Assembly: GCA_965656445.1 (NCBI GenBank)
Contig: CBFHKO010000017.1
Coordinates: forward strand, 1-28,475
DNA: 28,475 nt
Direction of reading: 5' to 3'
DNA from: JAHEJA01 sp965656445
GTDB lineage: Bacteria; Pseudomonadota; Alphaproteobacteria; Rhodobacterales; Rhodobacteraceae
Both the position numbers and the translations under genes were made by a program. The notes beneath the pieces are model-generated. The model had not been told where the DNA came from, searched no databases, and worked only from the letters and a program-made list of their open reading frames with translations. Below, piece by piece: positions 1 through 7,578 of the stretch; position 1 is the first letter of the stretch, and every line of letters starts with the position of its first letter.

Positions 1-58
1 TCAGTGCCGGTAGACGCGCTTCTAATACCACCTGCAAATACCCGCAACCCCTAATTAC

Positions 59-152
59 AACTTTTAACACCTTTTTTAAAAGTTTTTTCCGATCCCCTCT
101 ATATCTGGGGGTTGGCGGCTAAGTTATCCACAATTTTTCAATGTTATCCACA
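59..152. other. Candidate replication-origin-like or DnaA-binding region: two DnaA boxes beside AT-rich inverted repeats
   Basis: Two perfect copies of the 9-bp DnaA box TTATCCACA lie in the same orientation at 124-132 and 144-152, exactly 20 bp apart, about two helical turns. Just to the left is an AT-rich block with a perfect 9-bp inverted repeat (AACTTTTAA at 59-67, TTAAAAGTT at 76-84) followed by a T run, and then a C-run/G-run pair near 94-113. Both boxes being exact and in phase is unlikely by chance. Clustered DnaA boxes next to AT-rich DNA are the hallmark of bacterial origins. No origin-linked gene (dnaA, hemE, parAB, gidA) is visible, but only 217 bases are available on this side. 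The alternative is a DnaA-regulated promoter or titration site. The inverted repeat could also be a terminator for a gene to the left. Confidence 0.4.
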
Positions 153-217
153 GGATAGGATGCACAATCCATCTATCCAGCACTCTGACGTAGCCTAAAG
201 CGAGTCGATTTGACGCC

Positions 218-1132
218 TTATTGCAGCGTACCGTAGAAGGATGCCAAGTAGGCAGCCCCCCCTGTATCGTCCGACACGATAATGCCCCCTACCCCTGAAC
301 CCGTGGTACCCATTATATTGCCAGCCAAAGTCGCCGTCTGCGTCGCCCCCATTACGGGTCCAATTTCTACTGACGATGAACTCAGTGCGGTTGTCTCTTT
401 GTCCAAGGCAACGGAGGCACCCACAAATATATACCCGTCCGTTGCACCAGAAATCCGCCCAATTGGCGCGGATTGGGAAAAATCCAATGACAGGTCGAAA
501 TTTCCGACTTCTCTAAGCTGTGCACCCGTTGCCGTATTAGAGACAACAATTTCTGCAACGCCCGCATAAGTCGCGCTCGCATTCTGCAATTGCTGAACCG
601 GCGCGCCCGCGACAACATACGCGGTGCCTTCGCTTGGGCTCGTCATAAAGACACGCGCAACATACTCCTCGCCCCCTGAGGTTAAGTTGAGCCCACTGAT
701 CACAAGATCAATCGTTTCATTTGTGGATGTTTGCGCTGTGCGCTCTGCCTCAAAACGATCGCCCTCTATAGAGAGGGACACATTTTGAAAATTCGTGAGC
801 GTATTATTCTCTAATTCTGATAATAGAGAATTGCCACCTGTGAGGCCGACAAAAATTTCGTCAGTTTGCGGATTATAGAAACGGACCATTTGTTGACCAT
901 CTGCAAATGTTCTCAGATTTTGAAGCCCCTCTAAGAGAGCAACATCTGAAGACACAGGCGGCGTGACATTGCCCCCGTTTCCCTCACCTGTCGACGGAAT
1001 AACGCTTCCATTATTTCCGGAAGGTGTTTCATCACTTGTGTCAGGATCAACAGTGACTGGCACCTCGCCACCACCGCAGGCCGCAAGGGTAACAAAGGAC
1101 GACAGCAAACAATATTTAAACAAATTGGGCAT
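218..1132 (-). CDS. Exported lipoprotein with a glycine-rich C-terminal beta domain (TbpB-like?)
   Basis: This is a 304-residue predicted lipoprotein. The N-terminus has a short basic-hydrophobic signal peptide ending in lipobox L-A-A-C (Cys19). A disordered, Gly/Pro/Thr/Asp-rich linker follows to about residue 60. I chose the ATG at 1130-1132 because an AGGTG ribosome-binding site lies 5 bases upstream; a GTG two codons earlier sits too close to that site. The C-terminal half is rich in beta-forming and Gly/Ser/Thr residues and ends in a Gly-Gly-x-x-x-Ser-x-x-x-Gly-Gly style segment. That resembles the small C-terminal barrel of transferrin-binding-protein-B-like surface lipoproteins, but the resemblance is impressionistic. 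It stands alone, divergent from the helicase gene. The lipoprotein call is firm; ligand and function are unknown. Confidence 0.8.
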   Translation of the reverse strand: MPNLFKYCLLSSFVTLAACGGGEVPVTVDPDTSDETPSGNNGSVIPSTGEGNGGNVTPPVSSDVALLEGLQNLRTFADGQQMVRFYNPQTDEIFVGLTGGNSLLSELENNTLTNFQNVSLSIEGDRFEAERTAQTSTNETIDLVISGLNLTSGGEEYVARVFMTSPSEGTAYVVAGAPVQQLQNASATYAGVAEIVVSNTATGAQLREVGNFDLSLDFSQSAPIGRISGATDGYIFVGASVALDKETTALSSSSVEIGPVMGATQTATLAGNIMGTTGSGVGGIIVSDDTGGAAYLASFYGTLQ

Positions 1133-1384
1133 TCTCACACCTGATCAAAACAAAATTAACAGTAGATAAATTATCAAAATGTTTTTCTTTTCGCGCGGTC
1201 CCTTCAGGATAAATCCAAGGAATTGAGACCTCAAAAGGATATCAAGTGAATATAGAGCTATACATTTGCACCGTTTCACAGTAGTGAGCCGCCAGACTGT
1301 AGAGTGCGCGGCACCAATACGCAGCAAGACGGAGCGTGGCGCGAGGGCTGGTCACAACATCCGTTCAACCAAAGCCTGAAACGG
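1133..1384. promoter_or_regulatory. Divergent intergenic region between the lipoprotein and helicase genes
   Basis: These 252 bases separate two divergently transcribed genes and must hold both promoters. The left part (about 1142-1200) is AT-rich, consistent with a minus-strand promoter for the lipoprotein. I cannot assign -35 and -10 boxes with confidence. The reading frame of the helicase is open from a GTG at 1304, but that stretch shows no ribosome-binding site and no helicase-family similarity. No hairpin or RNA structure stood out. Confidence 0.4.
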
Positions 1385-3676
1385 ATGAAATACGTGATCC
1401 AAACTTTATCGGAAGCATTAGCCAATCGCGGCTATGAAACTTTAACCCCTGTTCAAACTGCGGTCTCTGACCCATCATTGATCGAACAAGACTTGCTTGT
1501 CTCTGCGCAAACAGGCTCTGGCAAGACTGTTGGATTTGGCCTCGCAATTGCGCCAAACCTTTTGGATGAATCAGGCAAATTTGCCAAAGCGGCGGCGCCT
1601 TTGGCCTTGGTCATTGCGCCAACACGTGAGCTTGCCATGCAGGTCAAGCGCGAATTATCATGGCTTTACGCCAATGCAGGCGTTGTTATGGCCTCTTGCG
1701 TTGGGGGCATGGACATGCGCGACGAACGCCGTGACCTTGCGCGCGGAGCGCATATCGTTGTTGCGACGCCAGGCCGTCTTCGCGATCACATTCAACGCGA
1801 GTCAATTGATCTTAGCACTATTCGCGCTGTTGTTTTGGACGAAGCGGATGAAATGCTCGACCTTGGGTTCCGCGAAGATTTGGAATTCATTCTGTCCGAA
1901 GCACCAGAAGAGCGCCGCACCTTGCTATTTTCTGCAACGGTTCCAAAATCCATTGTGACGCTGGCAAAGAAATATCAAAAAGATGCAGAGCGGATCATCA
2001 CAACGTCCGAGCAAAAACAACACAGTGATATCGAATATCGCGCCTTTAGTGTTGCAGATCGCGATCAAGAGAACGCCATCATCAATGCGCTCCGCTTTTA
2101 CGAGGCTCCAAATGCGATTGTGTTCTGTAATACACGTGCGATGGTTAACCGCCTCACCACACGGTTTTCTAATCGCGGGTTTTCGGTTGTGGCGCTGTCG
2201 GGTGAATTGACTCAGAATGAACGCTCGCATGCGCTTCAGGCGATGCGCGATGGTCGGGCCCGTGTCTGTGTGGCGACTGATGTTGCTGCGCGCGGTATTG
2301 ACTTGCCGAACCTCGAATTGGTGATCCATGCCGAGCTTCCGTCCAATTTTGAAACCATGTTGCACCGTTCGGGTCGCACAGGTCGTGCAGGACGCAAAGG
2401 GGTGAGCGCTCTTATTGTGCCGCCAAAGAGCTATAAGAAAGCGCAGCGTTTGCTGAGCATGGCCAAAGTGACCGCTGAATGGGGATCCGCCCCAAGTGCG
2501 GATGAAGTCATTGCCAAAGACCAAGAGCGTCTTATGAATGATGAAACTTGGACCACACCTATTAAAGTGACGGAACAAGAATTCGTCACCAAATTGGTCG
2601 ACGCCTTTAGCGCAGAACAAATTGCGGCCTCTTATATGCGTCTTTATACGGCGCGGGCCTCTGCGCCTGAGGATATCAATGATGCGCCTGCACCGCGCGA
2701 TGATCGCAAACCGCGCGAAAACTTTGGGCCGACTGTTTGGTACAGTATGGATTTGGGACGTGACAAGGGCGCCGATCCGCGCAGCCTCTTGCCGATGATT
2801 TGCAATGGCGGTGACATTACCAAAAACGAAATCGGCGCGATCCGTATTCAGGACGACAAAACCTATTTCGAAATCAAGGAACATGCCGCCAAAGGATTTA
2901 GTGCCTCTGTTGGGCCGTCTATGGTGTTGGAAGACAATGTTGTGATTGAACAACTTGCAGCCGCACCTGATCTTGGACCACAGCCGCGTCGTGGCTCTGG
3001 CCCACGTGAGGGCGGTGGCGGACGCCGTGATGATCGCCCGCGTGGTGGAGACCGTGGTGGTGAGCGTCGTGGACCGAAGAAAGACTTTGGTGGCCGCGGT
3101 GATCGAGGTGATCGCCCTGATTTCAAAGGCGGACGCCCAGCGCGTCGTGATGATCGTCCCGATTTTAGCGAAAACCGCAAGCCGCGCGCGGATAAAGTAG
3201 ACAAAATGGCCGAGACACCGCGCCCTGAAAAATCGCGCCCTGATGGCGTCGTTGTTCCGCGTAAACCCAAGGCAAAGCCTGTCTTTGGCAAGGACAACTT
3301 TGACAAACCAAAGTCTGATCGCGGAGATCGCAAAGAGGGCAAACGTGATTTCGGTGGTGATAAACGCGGCGGCGGCAAACCAGAGGGCAGCAAACGCGGC
3401 TTTGGTGGCGGATCGCGCGATGATCGCCCAAAACGCGACGGTGCTCGCGATGATCGGCCCAAGCGGTCAGGATCCTTTGGGGACAAGCCCTTTGGCGGAA
3501 AACCAAAAGCGACGGCAACAGATACATCCAAACGCTTTACGCCTCCGGGTGCAAAGCCCAAGCGCGGCCCAAGTGGCGGCGCAGGCAGGCCAGCGCGTCC
3601 TGGTGGACCCGGTGGAAAGCCTGGTTTTTCCAAAGGTGGCGGTGGCGGAAAGCCCCCGTTCAAAGGCAAACGTTAA
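1385..3676 (+). CDS. DEAD-box ATP-dependent RNA helicase with DbpA-type RNA-binding domain and RGG-rich tail
   Basis: This 763-residue cytoplasmic helicase should unwind short RNA duplexes in ribosome assembly, mRNA turnover or cold adaptation. Visible motifs in order: Q motif (Gln24), Walker A AQTGSGKT (41-48), PTRELA, ATPGRL, DEAD at 152-155, SAT, and motif VI HRSGRTGR from His327. Residues about 448-525 match the DbpA/DeaD RNA-binding (RRM-like) domain, which points to structured RNA or ribosomal RNA. From about 535 to the end the protein is low-complexity and very basic, with many repeated Asp-Asp-Arg-Pro and Arg-Gly-Gly units ending in a Gly/Lys/Pro-rich stretch, a disordered RNA-binding tail. 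The ATG at 1385 is chosen because family similarity begins there; its ribosome-binding site is weak. A strong terminator follows directly. The exact paralogue (deaD, rhlE or dbpA) is not settled. Confidence 0.95.
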   Translation: MKYVIQTLSEALANRGYETLTPVQTAVSDPSLIEQDLLVSAQTGSGKTVGFGLAIAPNLLDESGKFAKAAAPLALVIAPTRELAMQVKRELSWLYANAGVVMASCVGGMDMRDERRDLARGAHIVVATPGRLRDHIQRESIDLSTIRAVVLDEADEMLDLGFREDLEFILSEAPEERRTLLFSATVPKSIVTLAKKYQKDAERIITTSEQKQHSDIEYRAFSVADRDQENAIINALRFYEAPNAIVFCNTRAMVNRLTTRFSNRGFSVVALSGELTQNERSHALQAMRDGRARVCVATDVAARGIDLPNLELVIHAELPSNFETMLHRSGRTGRAGRKGVSALIVPPKSYKKAQRLLSMAKVTAEWGSAPSADEVIAKDQERLMNDETWTTPIKVTEQEFVTKLVDAFSAEQIAASYMRLYTARASAPEDINDAPAPRDDRKPRENFGPTVWYSMDLGRDKGADPRSLLPMICNGGDITKNEIGAIRIQDDKTYFEIKEHAAKGFSASVGPSMVLEDNVVIEQLAAAPDLGPQPRRGSGPREGGGGRRDDRPRGGDRGGERRGPKKDFGGRGDRGDRPDFKGGRPARRDDRPDFSENRKPRADKVDKMAETPRPEKSRPDGVVVPRKPKAKPVFGKDNFDKPKSDRGDRKEGKRDFGGDKRGGGKPEGSKRGFGGGSRDDRPKRDGARDDRPKRSGSFGDKPFGGKPKATATDTSKRFTPPGAKPKRGPSGGAGRPARPGGPGGKPGFSKGGGGGKPPFKGKR

Positions 3677-3682
3677 TTGATC

Positions 3683-3713
3683 ACAAGCCGCTCTTTCGAG
3701 CGGCTTGTTTTTT
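3683..3713 (+). terminator. Rho-independent terminator of the helicase gene
   Basis: A perfect 11-bp stem (ACAAGCCGCTC at 3683-3693 and GAGCGGCTTGT at 3698-3708) with a 4-base TTTC loop is followed by a T run to 3713. It begins 7 bases after the helicase stop codon and separates that gene from the PhyH gene. Confidence 0.93.
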
Positions 3714-3756
3714 GCGATAATCTACCCGATAGTTCTCATATAAAAGGGGAACCATT

Positions 3757-4545
3757 ATGCACGACCTTGTCACACAATCTGATATCGATACATTCCAGCG
3801 CAACGGAGTCGTTTTGATCAAGGGACTTTTTCGTGATCATGTAGACACCTTGCGCCAAGGGATTGAACGCAACATGCAAGACCCCGGCCCCTATGCAGCC
3901 GAAAACCTCAAGGATGGCGAAGGGGGACGATTCTTTGATGATTATTGTAATTGGTCACGTATTCCAGAGTTTGAAGAGGTTATTCGCACATCCCCCGCCG
4001 CCGAGGTTGCCGCTGATTTAATGCACTCTCAGCGCGTTCAACTCTTTCATGATCACATCTTGGTCAAAGAGCCCGGAACGTCAAAGCCGACCCCATGGCA
4101 CCAAGATGGCCCCTATTATTTCGTAGACGGCAAACAAACCGTTAGCTTTTGGTCCCCTCTTGATCCCGTCATAGAAGCAAGCTTGCGCTGTGTCGCAGGA
4201 TCGCATCTTTGGGAAAAGCCTGTTTTGCCAACGCGGTGGGTGTCTGAGGAAAATTTTTATCCCAATCCAGAAGATTACATGCCTGTCCCCGACCCAGACG
4301 CCGAAGGGATGAAGGTTGTTGAATGGGATATGGAACCCGGTGATGCCGTTGCCTTCAACTTTAACATTCTGCATGGCGCGCGCGGCAATGAAACCGCGCA
4401 ACGCCGCCGCGCCTTTAGCCTCAGATTGGTTGGCGATGATGCACGTTATGTTGAACGCCCCGGCCGCACATCGCCTCCGTTTCCGGGACATGACATGCAG
4501 GCCGGACAAACCCTCAGGGAAGACTGGTTTCCCTACCTTAAGTGA
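3757..4545 (+). CDS. Phytanoyl-CoA dioxygenase (PhyH) family Fe(II)/2-oxoglutarate oxygenase
   Basis: This 262-residue cytoplasmic non-heme iron oxygenase is expected to couple 2-oxoglutarate decarboxylation to hydroxylation or oxidative cleavage of a small molecule. The iron triad is visible: His115-x-Asp117 in a WHQD motif and a distal His206 in a LHGARGN context. Arginines at 216-218 are well placed to hold the 2-oxoglutarate carboxylate. An AGGGGA ribosome-binding site precedes the ATG, and length is normal for the family. It lies between the helicase terminator and a convergent Gfo/Idh gene whose stop codon abuts its own with no base between. PhyH enzymes act on very varied substrates, including CoA esters, phosphonates and osmolytes, so the substrate cannot be read from sequence. 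The neighbouring desulfonation genes suggest a sulfonate or sugar-like acid, as inference only. Confidence 0.88.
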   Translation: MHDLVTQSDIDTFQRNGVVLIKGLFRDHVDTLRQGIERNMQDPGPYAAENLKDGEGGRFFDDYCNWSRIPEFEEVIRTSPAAEVAADLMHSQRVQLFHDHILVKEPGTSKPTPWHQDGPYYFVDGKQTVSFWSPLDPVIEASLRCVAGSHLWEKPVLPTRWVSEENFYPNPEDYMPVPDPDAEGMKVVEWDMEPGDAVAFNFNILHGARGNETAQRRRAFSLRLVGDDARYVERPGRTSPPFPGHDMQAGQTLREDWFPYLK

Positions 4546-5637
4546 TCAAAATTCAACGGCTTGGCCTAACCGCGCTGATAGCTGGGCCGCCTGCCCCATG
4601 CGAACGGCCCAAATGCCGTCATCGAGTGTGACATCAATCGACCCTGTGCCGCGCACAACTTCCAAGAACCTCTGATGTTGATAGAACGTTGATCCATTGT
4701 GATCCCCAGCCGCAAGCAAAGTTGGATCAACGGGGATGTCTTGTTCAACAACGCCTGATAAGTCCCTTGGGCTTATAACAATTTTGGGCTCAGGTGGCGC
4801 GCCAAGATGATCAGGCCAGAACCGAGTTGGACCTGGAACAAGGGCTTCGATCTTGCCATTTGGGCCAACGGCGCTGATTTCTTCTTGGTACTTAGAGCCT
4901 TCTGCGAACATACAAAGTTCCAACATCGCCCGCGCGCCGTTTTGGAAATCAACGATCACATACCCATGATCCCAGATATCGGGCGTGCGGCCATTATAGG
5001 TTTCGTCCAGATGGTTGACCGCCTGCCCCCCGCTACACATCACACGAACGGGGTCTGAGCCAATCAAAAGCCGCATCAAATCAAAGAAATGACAGCATTT
5101 TTCAACGAAGGTACCGCCGCTATTGTCATTAAACCTGTTCCAATCCCCGACCTTTTCCAAAAACGGGAATCTATGTTCGCGAATGCTCAGCATTTTGAGC
5201 CCACCTGTGACATCGACCATTTTCTCGCGAAGAGCTGCGACAGGTGGCATATAGCGATATTCCATCGCCACCCAAACAGGTGCTGGATACGTCGTTGCAA
5301 AGGCTTGCACCCGTTCCAAGTCATCAGGATTGGTAAATAGAGGCTTTTCCACCAAAATGGGGCGCGGCGTTGATGTTGCCAGTACTTCCAATTGATCAAG
5401 GTGCACATGATTGGGAGAGGTAATCACCCAGCAATCAACAGTGTCTGAGGCAAGCATGTCGCCCAAATCATCAAAGAACACAGCCTCTGATGAAAACTTA
5501 GACGCCATCTCCCGCATTCCCGAATCAGGCTCATAAATAGAAGTCACAACCGTCTCAGGTAGCAAGGCTATATTGCGCAAGTGCTCTTGGCCCATCATGC
5601 CACAGCCAATCATTCCATAGCGCGTTTTTTGTGTCAT
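4546..5637 (-). CDS. Gfo/Idh/MocA-family NAD(P)-binding oxidoreductase (possible NAD-dependent glycosidase)
   Basis: This is a 363-residue cytoplasmic protein. The N-terminal Rossmann fold carries a GCGMMG dinucleotide-binding loop (11-16). An SPNHVH segment (about 74-79) and the family hallmark EKP at 97-99 follow. The C-terminal alpha/beta domain carries Lys180 and His183 in an EKCCHFFD motif, where the family keeps its catalytic residues. Members usually oxidise or epimerise sugars or inositols; some are NAD-dependent glycoside hydrolases (GH109, GH188). It is cotranscribed with the GntR regulator, starting 4 bases after that gene's stop, and is divergent from the monooxygenase/TRAP operon. 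Beside an SsuD-type monooxygenase, an NAD-dependent sulfoquinovosidase is an attractive possibility, but I cannot tell it from an ordinary sugar dehydrogenase by eye. Confidence 0.9.
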   Translation of the reverse strand: MTQKTRYGMIGCGMMGQEHLRNIALLPETVVTSIYEPDSGMREMASKFSSEAVFFDDLGDMLASDTVDCWVITSPNHVHLDQLEVLATSTPRPILVEKPLFTNPDDLERVQAFATTYPAPVWVAMEYRYMPPVAALREKMVDVTGGLKMLSIREHRFPFLEKVGDWNRFNDNSGGTFVEKCCHFFDLMRLLIGSDPVRVMCSGGQAVNHLDETYNGRTPDIWDHGYVIVDFQNGARAMLELCMFAEGSKYQEEISAVGPNGKIEALVPGPTRFWPDHLGAPPEPKIVISPRDLSGVVEQDIPVDPTLLAAGDHNGSTFYQHQRFLEVVRGTGSIDVTLDDGIWAVRMGQAAQLSARLGQAVEF

Positions 5638-5641
5638 TGTC

Positions 5642-6343
5642 TTATCCTATTCTTGCGACATAATGAGCAACGTCGCTGTTGATCCAGTTCACTGAATATT
5701 CAACGGCCTGCCCATCTTGATTATAGCTGAGACGTTCCACACAAGGGGTCGGCGCCCCGTGAGATACGTCAAATTCTTGGGGTGCCCAGTCTGGCACTTG
5801 TCTTTGACCAATGCGGTCCTCTGCTTTGGTAATCCAAAGATTAAGCGAATTCCGGTAATACAAATACAGAGACTCGCCCAATGTTCCTTTGCTCAGGCTT
5901 TTCGCTTGAGCTCCATCAAGCCAAATTTCCTCGAGAACCGCTGGAATCGCGTTCAGTTTTCTGAGTCGGCGAATCCGATATCCATTCGATGCGGTTCCGA
6001 ATTTTGGTGCTCCTTCGGGTTTTGATACACGATCAACGGAGAGGATGTCCGCTGTCGGCAGACCGCCCCCTGAATGAAGCTCTACCCTAAAAAAGGAATA
6101 GACTGAGGCCACATCAGATTTAGCTCGGACATAATTACCTGACCCATGGCGACGCTCCAAAACACCCTTTTCTTCCATATCAGATAGGGCTTTTCGAAGA
6201 GTTCCGACAGAAATCCCTAACTGTTTCGACATTTCTCGTTCTGGGGCAAGGCGTTCCCCATCGACCAATCGACCCGCCATAATATCACGGATCAGCATCT
6301 CGCTGATTTGTACATATATTGGCAAAGTTTGAGTCGGACGCAT
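5642..6343 (-). CDS. GntR-family (HutC/UTRA type) transcriptional regulator
   Basis: This 233-residue DNA-binding regulator has an N-terminal GntR winged helix-turn-helix (about 1-72) with the expected LAPEREM, GISVGTLRKAL and HGSGNYV segments. A C-terminal UTRA ligand-binding domain (about 95-230) follows, the fold that binds small catabolic effectors in HutC-type members. The ATG is at 6341-6343. The gene is first in a minus-strand pair with the Gfo/Idh gene and diverges from the monooxygenase operon. That arrangement is typical of a local repressor controlling both directions and released by the substrate or an intermediate. A candidate operator lies in the 80-base divergent region. The effector is unknown; a sugar sulfonate would fit the context. 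Confidence 0.93.
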   Translation of the reverse strand: MRPTQTLPIYVQISEMLIRDIMAGRLVDGERLAPEREMSKQLGISVGTLRKALSDMEEKGVLERRHGSGNYVRAKSDVASVYSFFRVELHSGGGLPTADILSVDRVSKPEGAPKFGTASNGYRIRRLRKLNAIPAVLEEIWLDGAQAKSLSKGTLGESLYLYYRNSLNLWITKAEDRIGQRQVPDWAPQEFDVSHGAPTPCVERLSYNQDGQAVEYSVNWINSDVAHYVARIG

Positions 6344-6359
6344 CGCGGTATTTCCTGAA

Positions 6360-6384
6360 TTGATACACTATTGATTTACATCAA
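6360..6384. promoter_or_regulatory. Candidate operator for the GntR regulator
   Basis: Between the divergent start codons (6343 and 6424) lies a perfect palindrome, TTGAT-TTAC-ATCAA, at 6371-6384. A further TTGAT at 6360-6364 repeats its left arm 11 bases upstream, so the outer arms also form TTGAT-N15-ATCAA over 6360-6384. This is the only obvious dyad in the region and is well placed to block both promoters. That this regulator binds it is inference from position. Confidence 0.45.
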
Positions 6385-6423
6385 ATGGAATGCTACGCAA
6401 TAGGAAATCGACTGGAGGGCCAA

Positions 6424-7578
6424 ATGACAATCGTACCCATTACATCACCTGATCTAAACGCCGCTGAAGTGTCTTGGTTTTCGGCTCTGTGTTCAGACGA
6501 TTACCAATTCTTAGGCGTCCCTGATGGGTCACTAAGGTCGAGCTGGGATCATTGTAGCGCCATCGTAAAAGAGGCGGAACACCAAGGGTTTGGCAACATT
6601 CTGTGCCCCTCGTCTTATCAAGTGGGTCAAGACACGCTCAGCTTTGTGGCGGGATGTGCGCCAATTACGGACACGATCAATATGCTGGCCGCTGTGCGCT
6701 GCGGTGAAATGCAACCCATTATGTTGGCGCGGACCTTAGCAACGCTTGATCACATGATGAAAGGTCGCCTGACCGTTAATATCATCAGCAGCGATTTTCC
6801 GGGTCAAAAAGAGGACAGCTCTTATCGGTATCGCCGCTCACGCGAAGTTGTAGAAATTCTGAAACAAGCCTGGACCCAAGACGAGATCAACTATCAGGGC
6901 GAAGTCTACAATTTCGAAGGTCTAACGACAGATCCGGCAAAACCCTATCAAACAGGCGGTCCATTGCTTTATTTCGGAGGATATTCTCCCGATGCCTTGG
7001 AACTTTGTGGCCAACACTGTGATGTGTATCTCATGTGGCCTGAGCCCAAGGATCAATTGGCGGATCGTATGCGGGCCGTGAATGAGGTCGCAGAGCGATA
7101 TGATCGCACGCTAGATTACGGTCTGCGGGTTCATGCGATTGTGCGCGATACAGAGCAAGAAGCGCGCGAATATGCCGAATACATCGTTTCCAAGCTAGAT
7201 GATGAACAAGGCCGCGCCATTCGCGACCGCGCCTTGGACAGCACATCCCTTGGCGTATCCCACCAAGCGAAGAACCGCGATTTGGCGGATATGGACGGAT
7301 TTGTCGAGCCGCATCTTTGGACTGGTGTAGGCCGCGCGCGCTCTGGCTGTGGGGCCGCTCTTGTTGGATCAACGGATCAAGTGCTCTCAGAACTGGAAAG
7401 CTACCAAAAAATGGGAATGCGTGCTTTCATTTTGTCGGGATACCCACATATTGAGGAATGTAAACATTTTGGATCCCGTGTATTGCCTCAGATGAAGACA
7501 TGTTCTTTGCCAGAGGCTTATGGACGTGTTCCAAGCCAAACACCAATGACACCGCTAGGCGCAGGAGACCGTCGTTAA
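6424..7578 (+). CDS. FMNH2-dependent alkanesulfonate monooxygenase, SsuD/SmoC-like
   Basis: This 384-residue luciferase-like flavin monooxygenase is predicted to split the C-S bond of a sulfonate with O2 and FMNH2, releasing sulfite and an aldehyde. It aligns by eye along its length with E. coli SsuD and keeps that enzyme's key residues: Arg235 and His237 (SsuD Arg226/His228), Arg306 (Arg297), and Tyr340 and His342 in an SGYPH motif (Tyr331/His333). The position equivalent to SsuD Cys54 is not cysteine, which suggests a different pocket. The ATG at 6424 follows a GGAGGG ribosome-binding site at 6414-6419; the earlier in-frame ATG at 6385 overlaps the likely operator. It is first in an operon with an aldo-keto reductase and a flavin reductase, the smoC-smoB-smoA set of oxidative sulfoquinovose breakdown. 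The family is confident; the substrate is inferred. Confidence 0.93.
   Translation: MTIVPITSPDLNAAEVSWFSALCSDDYQFLGVPDGSLRSSWDHCSAIVKEAEHQGFGNILCPSSYQVGQDTLSFVAGCAPITDTINMLAAVRCGEMQPIMLARTLATLDHMMKGRLTVNIISSDFPGQKEDSSYRYRRSREVVEILKQAWTQDEINYQGEVYNFEGLTTDPAKPYQTGGPLLYFGGYSPDALELCGQHCDVYLMWPEPKDQLADRMRAVNEVAERYDRTLDYGLRVHAIVRDTEQEAREYAEYIVSKLDDEQGRAIRDRALDSTSLGVSHQAKNRDLADMDGFVEPHLWTGVGRARSGCGAALVGSTDQVLSELESYQKMGMRAFILSGYPHIEECKHFGSRVLPQMKTCSLPEAYGRVPSQTPMTPLGAGDRR

Noticed and set aside
1925..2953. Minus-strand frame of 342 codons
   Set aside because: It lies wholly inside the well-supported helicase gene and shows no family motif.
2863..3669. Long minus-strand frame of 268 codons
   Set aside because: It is the antisense shadow of the repetitive Arg/Gly-rich helicase tail; its Pro/Ser/Arg-rich product is the expected artefact.
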